This document shows positions 40,275-48,049 of a stretch of 64,000 bases of DNA, piece after piece; position 1 is the first letter of the stretch; every line of letters starts with the position of its first letter. Where the stretch lies: positions 40,339 through 104,338 of the forward strand of contig JBBIKC010000004.1 in the NCBI GenBank assembly GCA_037445635.1. Direction: 5' to 3'. Origin of the DNA: JBFMCC01 sp037445635 (lineage in GTDB: Bacteria > Chloroflexota > Anaerolineae > Anaerolineales > Villigracilaceae). The position numbers and the translations under genes were made by a program. The notes under the pieces were generated by a model. It saw only the letters and a list, made by a program, of their open reading frames with translations, was not told the DNA's origin and searched no databases.

Positions 40275-40370
40275 GGCTAACAAGGCATACATCCCGTCTC
40301 CGCTTCGCTCCGCGGGGCGAGCGGCCTGACGTGTGGGACTGCCGCTTCGCGGCATGCAGTGGCTGAGCGG
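40275..40370 (+). repeat. attC-like site 4, partial
   Basis: Starts GGCTAAC (40275-40281), then repeats the 60-bp block of site 3 (AACAAGGCATACATCCCG to CCTGACGTGTGGGA). No GTTRRRY core follows; the end GTGGCTGAGCGG is degenerate, so it marks the broken or fixed end of the array. Confidence 0.6.
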
Positions 40371-40394
40371 AATTTCCATTCCCTCCTCCTCTAG

Positions 40395-40400
40395 TATAAT
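40395..40400 (+). promoter_or_regulatory. -10 box for leaderless yqeY
   Basis: TATAAT ends 7 nt before ATG 40408, just outside the cassette array. It drives the chromosomal operon that follows. Confidence 0.6.
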
Positions 40401-40407
40401 GATGGGC

Positions 40408-40851
40408 ATGGACATCAAAACGAGATTGACCGAAGCCATGAAAGAAGCCATGAAGGCCAACGACGCCGTCCGCAAGGTCACCGTGCGGATGGTGCTGGCG
40501 GCCATTAAACAGGCCGAAGTGGACAGACAGACGACACTCGACGACGCGGCCGTGATGGGGATTATTCAAAAAGAGATCAAGAACCGCCGCGAGGCCATCG
40601 AAGAAGCCAAGAAAGCGGAGCGCGCCGACCTCGTCTCTGCCAATGAAGCCGAGGTCGCCGTGCTCGAAACCTTCCTGCCCGCCGCCATGCCCGCCGACGA
40701 ACTGCGCGACCTGGTCAAAGCCGCCATTGCCGAGACAGGCGCCTCCTCGCCTTCCGACATGGGCAAGGTGATGAAGGTCGTCATGGCGAAGGTGGCGGGA
40801 CGCGCCCCCGGCGACGCTGTCAGCGCGGCGGTGCGGGAGCAACTGAAGTAA
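40408..40851 (+). CDS. yqeY: GatB/YqeY-domain protein
   Basis: A 147-aa all-helical protein, the tRNA-amidotransferase-like tail domain found as a stand-alone. It has MKANDAVRKVTVRMVLAAIKQAEVDR, IIQKEIKNRREAIEEAKKAERADLV, LETFLPAAMPADELRDLVKAAIAETGA and MGKVMKVVMAKVAGRA, typical family helices. Possible roles involve tRNA charging or translation quality, but the function is not settled. ATG 40408 is chosen by the -10 box; ATG 40402 is out of frame. It heads a group continuing with the 7TM-HD protein 3 bp later. Confidence 0.9.
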   Translation: MDIKTRLTEAMKEAMKANDAVRKVTVRMVLAAIKQAEVDRQTTLDDAAVMGIIQKEIKNRREAIEEAKKAERADLVSANEAEVAVLETFLPAAMPADELRDLVKAAIAETGASSPSDMGKVMKVVMAKVAGRAPGDAVSAAVREQLK

Positions 40852-40853
40852 CC

Positions 40854-42974
40854 GTGGACGCCGTCCCCGCGCCGCGTTCTTCGGCGCGTCTCTTCACGCT
40901 TCGCATCCTCCTGCTCGCGGCCGTCAGCGTGGTGGCCTTCGCCGCCCTGGCCCTGCCCGTGTCCCTGCGCCCGGCCGCCCTGCCGCTCGAAGCCGGAGAC
41001 GTTGCACCCCGCGACCTGCAGGCCCCCACCGACCTCACATTCGAAAGCGCAGTCCTCACCGAACAACGCCGTGAACTGGCGGCCAACAATGTCCCGCCCG
41101 TTTACGCGCCGCCCGACCTTTCCATCTCGCGCCGTCAGGTGGATAGACTGCGCGCGGCCCTTCGGTCCGTTGCCAACATTCGCGACGATCCAGAAACCAC
41201 CCGTGAGCAAAAGACCGCCGCGCTTGCCTCCCTCTCAGACCTCAGCCTGACTCCCGAAGCGATTCAGCAGATCCTCGCCTTCAGCCCCACCCGCTGGGAA
41301 CAGATCGAAGCCGAGGCACTCAACGTGCTCGAACAGGTCATGCGCGGCGCCATCCGCGAGGACAATATCGAATCCGTGCGCGGAGGTGTGACCGCACGCG
41401 TCAGCCTCTCGCTCACCGAGGAGCAGGCCGCGCTCGTTGCCGAATTGGTCTCCGCCTTCATCGTGCCCAACAGCCTCTACAACGCCGAACAGACCGAGGC
41501 CGCGCGGGACGCCGCCCGCGAACAGATCGCGCCCGTTTCGCAATCCTTCAAGGCGGGCGAGATCATCGTCCGCGCCGGGGAGGTGATCAGCGAAGCGGAC
41601 ATCGAGGCGCTCGAGAAATTCGGCCTGATACAGACCGAGCCGGGCCCGCAGGATTACCTCGGCGCGGGTTCGCTGACGTTGCTCTCGGTTGCTTTTGTCA
41701 GTCTGTATTTCTTCCGCCGCAAACGGCTCGGCTTTCTGTACGACTCGCGCAGTCTGTTGGTCGTGGCGGTTGTCTTCATCGTCTTTTTACTCGGGGCGCG
41801 GCTTGCGATTCCCGGGCGCGTGGTCGTGCCGTATCTCTATCCATTACCCGCGGTCGGACTCCTGCTCACCGCCCTGTTCGGCATCGAAGCCGGGCTGGTG
41901 GTTTCGCTGGCCGTGTGTGTGCTGGCCGCATACGGCCTGAGCGCGGACCTGACTCCCTATTACTTGATGGCTTCGCTGTGCGGCGTGCTCACGCTGGGCC
42001 CGGCGCGGCGCTTCTGGTCCTTCGTCACCGCGGGACTGGCCGTGGCGCTGGCGGGCATGGCCGCCATCCTCGCCTTCCGCCTGCCGTTCACCTCCACCGA
42101 TTTGGTCGGCACGTTCACGCTTCTGGCGGCCGCGCTGTTCAATGGACTGGCCTCCTCCAGCCTCGCCCTGCTGGGGCAATACTTCCTCGCTCAGGCGCTC
42201 GGTCTGACGACCGCCCTGCAATTGCTCGAAATCTCACGCCCCGATTTTCCCCTCCTGCAATACTTTTTGCGCAACGCGCCCGGCACCTACCAGCACAGCC
42301 TGCAGGTCGCCAACCTGGCCGAGCAGGCCGCGGAAAATATCGGCGCCGACCCGCTGCTGACGCGCGTCGGCGCGCTGTTCCACGACGTGGGCAAGGCCAA
42401 AAACCCCTCCTTCTTTATCGAGAACCAGGCTCCGGGTCAGGTGGATACGCACAACGACCTCGATCCGCTCGAAGTGGCCGAGACCATCATCCGCCACGTC
42501 ACGGACGGAGTCCACCTGGCGCGCAAACACCGCCTGCCGCGCCGCATTGACGATTTCATCCTCGAACACCACGGCACGATGCACACGCGTTACCAGTATT
42601 CGCAGGCCGTCGAACAGGCCGGCGGCGACGCGTCGAAGGTGGACATCAATCTGTTTCGTTATCCCGGGCCGCGCCCGCGCTCGCGGGAGACCGCCCTGCT
42701 GATGCTGGCCGACGGCGCCGAGGCGCGCGCCCGCGCCGAACGCCCTCCCGATGAAGAGAGCCTGCGTGCCCTCGTCCGCAGTGTGATCGAGACCGCACAA
42801 ATGGAGGGCCAGCTCGACCAGACCGCCCTCACCCTGCGCGACCTCACCCTCATTACCGAATCCTTCGTCACCACACTGCGCGGCACCTACCATCCGCGCA
42901 TCCAGTATCCCGCCGCGAAAGCAATCACACCGAAAGAGCCGCAAACCGTTCCGCTCAAGAAAAAAGAAACATGA
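40854..42974 (+). CDS. 7TM-HD membrane phosphohydrolase (PgpH-like, likely c-di-AMP phosphodiesterase)
   Basis: A 706-aa protein. An N-terminal transmembrane helix and large extracytoplasmic 7TMR-HDED-type domain (to about residue 260, LVAELVSAFIVPNSLYN) precede seven helices (about 275-465) and a cytosolic HD domain with the metal motif TYQHSLQVANLAEQAAENIG...GALFHDVGK (about 485-520), then a distal HHGTMHTRY. This is the architecture of PgpH, which cleaves c-di-AMP. GTG 40854 is the start. ybeY overlaps its stop (ATGA). Substrate assignment is by architecture only. Confidence 0.88.
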   Translation: MDAVPAPRSSARLFTLRILLLAAVSVVAFAALALPVSLRPAALPLEAGDVAPRDLQAPTDLTFESAVLTEQRRELAANNVPPVYAPPDLSISRRQVDRLRAALRSVANIRDDPETTREQKTAALASLSDLSLTPEAIQQILAFSPTRWEQIEAEALNVLEQVMRGAIREDNIESVRGGVTARVSLSLTEEQAALVAELVSAFIVPNSLYNAEQTEAARDAAREQIAPVSQSFKAGEIIVRAGEVISEADIEALEKFGLIQTEPGPQDYLGAGSLTLLSVAFVSLYFFRRKRLGFLYDSRSLLVVAVVFIVFLLGARLAIPGRVVVPYLYPLPAVGLLLTALFGIEAGLVVSLAVCVLAAYGLSADLTPYYLMASLCGVLTLGPARRFWSFVTAGLAVALAGMAAILAFRLPFTSTDLVGTFTLLAAALFNGLASSSLALLGQYFLAQALGLTTALQLLEISRPDFPLLQYFLRNAPGTYQHSLQVANLAEQAAENIGADPLLTRVGALFHDVGKAKNPSFFIENQAPGQVDTHNDLDPLEVAETIIRHVTDGVHLARKHRLPRRIDDFILEHHGTMHTRYQYSQAVEQAGGDASKVDINLFRYPGPRPRSRETALLMLADGAEARARAERPPDEESLRALVRSVIETAQMEGQLDQTALTLRDLTLITESFVTTLRGTYHPRIQYPAAKAITPKEPQTVPLKKKET

Positions 42975-43423
42975 TCTTCGTCGAAGCCAACTCTGAAGCC
43001 CCTTTGCCGCCCGGCGCCGCCTCCCTGCTCGAACGCGCCGCCCGCCTCGCGCTCGAACACCAGTCTGCGGACGGCGACCTGACCATCCTGCTCACCGACG
43101 ACGCGCAGTTGCAGACTCTCAACCGCGACTATCTGAACGTGGATGCGCCCACCGACGTGCTCTCCTTTCCCGCCTCCGAAACGGACCCCGAGACGGGCGC
43201 GCGTTATCTGGGCGACATCCTCATCTCCGTTCCCCGCGCGGATGAGCAGGCGCGCGCCGCGGGTCATCCGCTCGAAGCGGAACTGCAACTGCTGACCGTG
43301 CACGGCGTCTTGCACCTGCTCGGGCACGATCACGCCGGGGCGGAGGAGAAAAAACGAATGTGGGCCGCGCAGGCCGAAGTCCTGGCGCGGCTCGGATTGT
43401 CGGGAATCAGAATCCATGAATAA
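42971..43423 (+). CDS. ybeY: Endoribonuclease YbeY (rRNA maturation factor)
   Basis: A 150-aa metalloprotein with the zinc-binding motif HGVLHLLGHDHAG (about residues 115-127; three His) and an earlier LNRDYLNVDAPTDVLSFPA. YbeY matures 16S rRNA ends and takes part in ribosome quality control. ATG 42971 overlaps the upstream stop; the end overlaps dgkA by 8 bp. The phosphohydrolase-ybeY-dgkA order is a common bacterial arrangement. Confidence 0.95.
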   Translation: MIFVEANSEAPLPPGAASLLERAARLALEHQSADGDLTILLTDDAQLQTLNRDYLNVDAPTDVLSFPASETDPETGARYLGDILISVPRADEQARAAGHPLEAELQLLTVHGVLHLLGHDHAGAEEKKRMWAAQAEVLARLGLSGIRIHE

Positions 43424-43808
43424 ACTCTGGCATTTCATCGTCTCGCGCTGGTATGCGTTCGGTCACGCCTTCCGCGGCTGGTGGTACGTGCTCAAGACCC
43501 AGCAGAACGCCTGGGTGCACGCGGTGGTCGCCACGCTCGTCTTCCTCGTCGGCCTCTGGCTGGGATTGCCGCCGCGCGACTGGGCCGTGCTGGTCATCAC
43601 CATCGCGATGGTTTTCATGGCCGAGTTCGTCAACACAGCCATCGAGGCCGTGGTGGATTTGGCAAGCCCGATGCATCACCCGCTTGCCAAAGTGGGCAAG
43701 GACGTGGGCGCGGGCGCGGTGTTGATTGCCGCGCTGGCCGCCGCTTTGATCGGCCTGTTGATTCTGGGACCGCCGTTGTGGGTAAAACTCATTGGCTTGT
43801 TCAAGTGA
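43416..43808 (+). CDS. dgkA: Diacylglycerol kinase, DgkA/UndPK type
   Basis: A 130-aa trimeric-type membrane kinase with three transmembrane helices. The conserved motif MAEFVNTAIEAVVDL (about 66-80) includes the catalytic Glu and Asn, and FRGWWYVLKTQQNAWVHAVVAT leads into helix 1. It phosphorylates undecaprenol or diacylglycerol. The C-terminus runs to GPPLWVKLIGLFK. A perfect palindrome lies across its stop codon. Confidence 0.92.
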   Translation: MNKLWHFIVSRWYAFGHAFRGWWYVLKTQQNAWVHAVVATLVFLVGLWLGLPPRDWAVLVITIAMVFMAEFVNTAIEAVVDLASPMHHPLAKVGKDVGAGAVLIAALAAALIGLLILGPPLWVKLIGLFK

Positions 43809-43820
43809 CAGTCACTTGAA
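43800..43820. promoter_or_regulatory. 21-bp perfect palindrome at the dgkA stop
   Basis: Arms TTCAAGTGAC (43800-43809) and GTCACTTGAA (43811-43820) around one base. It overlaps the dgkA stop codon and lies 14 bp before the next start. It could be an operator for the downstream nuclease gene. Confidence 0.55.
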
Positions 43821-43834
43821 CGAAAGGAGCACCC

Positions 43835-44689
43835 ATGACTTTATCGTTTTCATTCGGAACGGTCGGTTCGCCGATCAAGACGCCCAAAAAGCCCGGCGGC
43901 TCGGTCGGCGCGATCGAATTCAGCAGGTCCATCGGGCTGGACGCGCTCGAACTGGGATGGGTGCAGTCCGTCCGCGTGACCGAGGCAACCTGCGCCGCCA
44001 TCAAGGCTGCGGGTGTGGAGCAGGGAGTGGCGTTGAGCGTCCACGCGCCGTATTTCATCAATTTGAATGCGACCGATGAAGAGTGGCCCAAATCGCGCAA
44101 GCGGTTGATGGACGCGGCGCACTACGGCAACCTGGCCGGCGCAACCGACATCATCTTTCATCCGGGCTCCTACTTCGGCAACGACCCGGCTGAGGTCTTG
44201 AAAGTGGCCCTGCCGCGTTTGCGCGGCTGTGTGGAGGAGTTGCAGAAGGCGGGCAACCCGGTCACGTTGCGGCCCGAGACGATGGGCAAATCGGCCATGC
44301 TGGGCTCGTTCGAGGATACGCTGGCGATGAGCGCGGCCATGCCGCAGGTCCAGCCCTGCCTCGATTTCGCGCATCTGCACGCGCGTCCCGGCGATGGGAC
44401 GATGAACACGTACGACGAGTGGTCGCGTTATCTCGAAGTCTATGGAAAGACTCTGGGCGCGGATTCGCTGAAACGCCTGCATATTCATCTATCGGGAATC
44501 GAATACGGCCCGAAGGGCGAAAAGAATCATCTGCCCTTGGCGGAGGCGGACTTGAATTTGAAGGCGCTCTTCAAAGCCTTGAAGGATTTCCGCTGCGCCG
44601 GGCGAATCCTGTGCGAAAGTCCTATCATGGAGGAGGACGCGCTGAACATGAAGAAGGCGTGGAAGAAAGTCAGCGGCGAGAAGGAGTAA
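43835..44689 (+). CDS. Endonuclease IV-like AP endonuclease (TIM-barrel)
   Basis: A 284-aa member of the AP endonuclease 2/xylose-isomerase-like fold. Metal-site stretches are SVHAPYFINLNA, FHPGSYFGNDPAEVL, RPETMGKSAMLGS (Glu), PCLDFAHLHARPGDG (Asp/His) and HIHLSGIEYGPKGEKNHLPL. These correspond to the three-zinc site of endonuclease IV. The N-terminal FGTVGSPIKTPKKPGGSVG is atypical, as in a clade of archaeal/Chloroflexota forms. It cuts at abasic sites in DNA repair. ATG 43835 follows AAAGGAG. It is followed by a shared terminator. Confidence 0.85.
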   Translation: MTLSFSFGTVGSPIKTPKKPGGSVGAIEFSRSIGLDALELGWVQSVRVTEATCAAIKAAGVEQGVALSVHAPYFINLNATDEEWPKSRKRLMDAAHYGNLAGATDIIFHPGSYFGNDPAEVLKVALPRLRGCVEELQKAGNPVTLRPETMGKSAMLGSFEDTLAMSAAMPQVQPCLDFAHLHARPGDGTMNTYDEWSRYLEVYGKTLGADSLKRLHIHLSGIEYGPKGEKNHLPLAEADLNLKALFKALKDFRCAGRILCESPIMEEDALNMKKAWKKVSGEKE

Positions 44690-44723
44690 AAAGAGTGCGG
44701 ACGTTGAGTCCGCACTCTTTTTT
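44688..44723. terminator. Bidirectional terminator
   Basis: AAAAAGAGTGCGGAC pairs with GTCCGCACTCTTTTTT around GTTGA, overlapping the last codons of the rightward nuclease gene. It also ends the leftward protease operon. Confidence 0.93.
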
Positions 44724-44727
44724 GCTG

Positions 44728-46356
44728 TTACTTGCCCAGCCACAGGTCGCCGTTGAACTGCGCGGGGTCCTGATCGGTAAAGACTGTTTCTTCGTAAATC
44801 GTGATCTTGTAACCTTTCAGGTAGACCACAATCACATAAGACTTATTGCGCTCCAGGCCTGTGATGCTGTAGTTGCCATTGGCGTCCGATTTGGTGAAGG
44901 CATAGATGTCTTCGTCGCGGTAGTTGGCGCTTTCCCATTCCTCGAACGTCACGCCCGGTTTCAGCACATAGACCTCCGCGCCCGCCAGGAGGGCGTTGGT
45001 ATCCGCATCGTAGACCACGCCGTACAGTGTGACCGTGTTCGAAGCCGCGGGCGTAGGCTGAACCGTCCCGCCTGTGCCAACAACCACCTGACCCGTCGTA
45101 AGCGGGCTGGACCCGTCGCCTGCATAAAACTCCACAAGGTACTGCCCGTCGGGAAGGGTGCCTTCACTCGTGTAGAGGCAGTACGAGTAATTGCCGTCCG
45201 CGCCGCCGTCCCAATTCTCGTTGCTTTGGTAGACGACCTCGCCATCCACATACCAGATGGAGCCCCAGCCCTGACCGTCGGTCATGCCGCTGAAATCGAA
45301 GGCGGCCGTCACCGCGGGGATGCCGGACGGGTAGGAACTAACCCGGTCGCCGGTCGTGCAGTCGCGTTCGGTCTCGAACCAGCTGACCGGGCCGAAGGTC
45401 TCCTGCCCCGATCCGCTGGACGAGGCGGCCGGGCCCCCATACGGGCTGTTGTACGCGATCCCGGACCGGGCCGCGTTAATCAGCGGCAGAGCCAGATTGA
45501 CGGGACGCAAGGCGTTGATAAAACCGCCGATGGGAATGCAGGTATCCTCGTTCGTGAGCACGCCGTCGCCGTTCGTATCCTGGACGACGCGGCAGTCGGT
45601 CATCTCGACATTGGCCGCGCCCGACGAGGCGATGGTCGGCACGCCGATAATGAAGCCGTCGTCGTTGGCGGCGAGGCCGCCCGAGTTGCCGCCCGAAATG
45701 GTCGCGTCGGTCTTGATCCAGGCGCGGTCGCCAATTTGATCCTCCGCGGAGAAGCCGGAGACGTTGCCGTCGGTGTAGGTGATGGTATCGCCGCCGATGA
45801 GCGGGAAGCCCAGAATGTTGATGTGGTCGCCCACGTGAACGTCGTCCGAATTTCCCAGCGGCACGAAGGGCAGGTTCAGATCGTTCGGATTCACGGCCGC
45901 GCCGTCGAGCGTGGACGCGATCTGCAATACGGCCAGGTCGAGATAACCGTCCGCGGCCAGCACCTCTGCCAGGTAGGAATATACCGGCGGGGCGTCCTCG
46001 GACTGGACCAGGCCGATAATCAGCGCGTCCGGGTCCGGGTCACCCTGCGTAGACGGCTTGCCGACATGCGCGTTGGTCAGAATCATGCCGGTGGGCGAGA
46101 TGATCGTGCCGGAGCCGACGTAGATTGGGAACAGGTCGCCGTTGTTCTCCTCGGCGCCGTAGATTTGCACGGTGGCATGTACCAGCGTGGAACGGCTGGC
46201 GCCCTGGCCTGTGTTCGTGGGCTGGGTTGTCGTGGTTGTGGGCGTCGGCTGGACGTCCACAGGCTGCGGCCCTCCACCGCCGCCCTGACAGGCCAGCGCG
46301 GCCAGCGATAAAGCAAGAATGGCGATCCAGAGGCGGTTTAGTTTGCGATTGTACAT
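44728..46356 (-). CDS. Trypsin-like serine protease lipoprotein with Ca-loop and carboxypeptidase-regulatory-like tail
   Basis: A 542-aa exported lipoprotein; the signal peptide ends LAALACQG (lipobox). A Gly/Thr/Pro linker (to about 50) leads to a chymotrypsin-fold protease with His in LTNAHVGK, Asp in YLDLAVLQIAS and Ser in ISGGNSGGLAAND. Inside the domain is a calcium-type loop, DTNGDGVLTNED, flanked by Cys. After an intervening beta region come CarboxypepD_reg-like strands from about residue 440 (LYGVVYDADTNALLAGAEVYVLKPG to YSITGLERNKSYVIVV). It is surface-located. It is last of three leftward genes (PrsW-like, anchored protein, protease). Confidence 0.85.
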   Translation of the reverse strand: MYNRKLNRLWIAILALSLAALACQGGGGGPQPVDVQPTPTTTTTQPTNTGQGASRSTLVHATVQIYGAEENNGDLFPIYVGSGTIISPTGMILTNAHVGKPSTQGDPDPDALIIGLVQSEDAPPVYSYLAEVLAADGYLDLAVLQIASTLDGAAVNPNDLNLPFVPLGNSDDVHVGDHINILGFPLIGGDTITYTDGNVSGFSAEDQIGDRAWIKTDATISGGNSGGLAANDDGFIIGVPTIASSGAANVEMTDCRVVQDTNGDGVLTNEDTCIPIGGFINALRPVNLALPLINAARSGIAYNSPYGGPAASSSGSGQETFGPVSWFETERDCTTGDRVSSYPSGIPAVTAAFDFSGMTDGQGWGSIWYVDGEVVYQSNENWDGGADGNYSYCLYTSEGTLPDGQYLVEFYAGDGSSPLTTGQVVVGTGGTVQPTPAASNTVTLYGVVYDADTNALLAGAEVYVLKPGVTFEEWESANYRDEDIYAFTKSDANGNYSITGLERNKSYVIVVYLKGYKITIYEETVFTDQDPAQFNGDLWLGK

Positions 46357-46365
46357 GTCTGCCTC

Positions 46366-46935
46366 CTAGAACCTGATCGATTCCACGAAACGATAAAAGC
46401 GGTCCAGCCCGCCCTCATAATCGGACTGGTCGGCGTGATAGGTGGCGATGACCGCGCTCCCGTCGCTGACGAAGATGTAGTCCAGCCCGCGCACCACGGC
46501 GGGAATCTCCGCGTTGGTCAGGTCGGGATTGGATTCGATATAGACATAGGAGACTTCGAGCGCCTCGCGGCCGTTCATGGTCACCTCGCGCTGGCCGAGG
46601 ACGCGGTAACCCGTCAACGCGGTGGCGCGTTCCAGGGTCAGGAGCGAGGCGATGGTGCCGGCCCCGCCGTCCTGCGGCACGGGAAGTTTCGAGATGATGT
46701 AAGTTGTCTCATACCCCGCCGATCCAAGTTCGTGGACGTTCAACAGTTCGCCCTCGGCAGGCGTCGATTCCTTCCAGCCGGCCGGGGCCGCGGCGGAAAC
46801 GCCGTCCGCTTCAAACGCGACCGTGCGGCCGGTCACGCCGCCCATCACGAACCAGCCCGCGATCAGGGCAATGACCGTGATGATAACGACAGCCCATTCG
46901 GCGTAACGGTCGCCGAGAGATGCTTTGATGTTCAT
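46366..46935 (-). CDS. Single-pass anchored protein, 189 aa, unknown
   Basis: Has one N-terminal transmembrane helix (WAVVIITVIALIAGWFVMGG, about 14-33). The outer part, SAAAPAGWKESTPAEGELLNVHELGS then QREVTMNGREALEVSYVYIESNPD and a C-terminal YEGGLDRFYRFVESIRF, recalls the secreted PsbP-like/photosystem-type beta fold. No enzyme motif. It is tightly placed: 9 bp after the PrsW-like gene and 9 bp before the protease gene, so it likely acts with the protease at the surface. Function is unknown. Confidence 0.75.
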   Translation of the reverse strand: MNIKASLGDRYAEWAVVIITVIALIAGWFVMGGVTGRTVAFEADGVSAAAPAGWKESTPAEGELLNVHELGSAGYETTYIISKLPVPQDGGAGTIASLLTLERATALTGYRVLGQREVTMNGREALEVSYVYIESNPDLTNAEIPAVVRGLDYIFVSDGSAVIATYHADQSDYEGGLDRFYRFVESIRF

Positions 46936-46944
46936 GTCCGCCTC

Positions 46945-47874
46945 CTATTTCGCCGCCAGCGCGGACTTGATGTTGCGGCGCACCAGCGCCAGGATGACGC
47001 CGAGCGTGACGACCGCCACCGCGCCGGCCAGGACGAGACCAAGCCAGGGATTGGGCCCGCTGGATAACGTGCCGCCTCCGTGCGTGACCTCGCCGCGCGC
47101 CCACGTAAACAGGCCGTTCGCGGCGGCTGACAGGGTGAGGCCGAGCGGCATCCACCACAACGGCTCGCTCTCGAATTTGGCGCGGCCGAGGAAGTAACCG
47201 GTGATGCCCGCGAAACTGGCCTGCGCCATGGCGACGACCGCCATGTAGATGACAGCCGCGCCCAGGTCCACGCCGCCGTTGTCCACCACGAACCTGACGT
47301 TCAGGACGGTAGCGTAACCGAGGCCCGCGGCCGTGGCGTAGACCACGCCGTCGGTGGCTTCGTCGAATTCGCTGGAGTGGTAGACGCTGTAGCGCACCGC
47401 GGCATATTTCAGGAACTCCTGCACGAAACCGACGACGAGGATTCCGCCCAGGATGGTTGTCATGGTGTCGGCATACAGCCAGTTCGAGACGTCGAATACG
47501 TCCTCCACCAGCGGAACGCCGACCGCCCCGGCCAGCAACGCGCCCAGCGCGAACACGCTGAACAGGTGACCTTTCGGCTCCGGCTCGAGGCGATCCTGCT
47601 GATAGAAGAACGCCAGCCAGACGACCGCCGGTACGAGCGCCAGCACGACGCCCGTAAAAAGCAACGTCGAAGCCGTGAAGACCGGTTGGAGCGCGGCGTC
47701 CAACCCGTACACAACTCCGACAAAGATGACCAGGGCCACGATCAGGCCCAGTACAGAGCCGAACGCGCTTCGCCGCTCGTGTGTGGCTGTTTTGTAATGC
47801 TCCTCACAGAACCACCGCGAGCCGATGGCGTGCACGCCCGGCTTGCCGCAAACACAACACGTGTTTTCAGGCAT
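46945..47874 (-). CDS. PrsW-family intramembrane glutamic protease with N-terminal zinc-finger-like motif
   Basis: A 309-aa protein. It begins ENTCCVCGKPGVHAIGSRWFCEEHY, a CxxC...C zinc-ribbon-like start not typical of all PrsW proteins. It is followed by seven to eight transmembrane segments with the family region VEDVFDVSNWLYADTM, GGILVVGFVQEFLKYAAVRY (Glu in a helix) and SSEFDEATDGVVYATAAGLGYATVLN. PrsW cleaves anti-sigma factors in Bacilli. Substrate here is unknown, but the adjacent anchored protein is a candidate. ATG 47874 follows GGAGGAG. Confidence 0.83.
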   Translation of the reverse strand: MPENTCCVCGKPGVHAIGSRWFCEEHYKTATHERRSAFGSVLGLIVALVIFVGVVYGLDAALQPVFTASTLLFTGVVLALVPAVVWLAFFYQQDRLEPEPKGHLFSVFALGALLAGAVGVPLVEDVFDVSNWLYADTMTTILGGILVVGFVQEFLKYAAVRYSVYHSSEFDEATDGVVYATAAGLGYATVLNVRFVVDNGGVDLGAAVIYMAVVAMAQASFAGITGYFLGRAKFESEPLWWMPLGLTLSAAANGLFTWARGEVTHGGGTLSSGPNPWLGLVLAGAVAVVTLGVILALVRRNIKSALAAK

Positions 47875-47915
47875 TTCTCCTCCTCGTGGTTGAAAAGATT
47901 TCGAAAACCAGCCCG

Positions 47916-47944
47916 ATTGTAGCAAAAAGGAGGGGGGATTGCAA
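47916..47944 (-). promoter_or_regulatory. Promoter of the PrsW-protease operon
   Basis: On the minus strand TTGCAA (47944-47939), a 17-bp spacer and TACAAT (47921-47916), about 40 nt before ATG 47874. Both boxes are close to consensus. Confidence 0.65.
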
Positions 47945-48007
47945 TAAACCACTTCCGAGGTTCGGACATCCAGAAAAAACAGGGCTTCCGCTTCGAGGCT
48001 TGCATAC

Positions 48008-48037
48008 AATCGGGCGGCCTCGAAGGGCCGCCCAATT
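48008..48037 (-). terminator. Stem-loop after metK
   Basis: Minus-strand AATTGGGCGGCC and GGCCGCCCGATT form a stem of about 11 bp around CTTCGA, 13 nt after the metK stop. It lacks a T-run, so it may be a weak terminator or stabiliser. Confidence 0.55.
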
Positions 48038-48049
48038 GTTCCGTGCCGG

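Noticed and set aside
44419..46311. Very long open frame (630 codons) on the plus strand
   Set aside because: It lies antisense to the trypsin-like lipoprotein gene, shows no domain pattern and arises from GC-rich codon bias.
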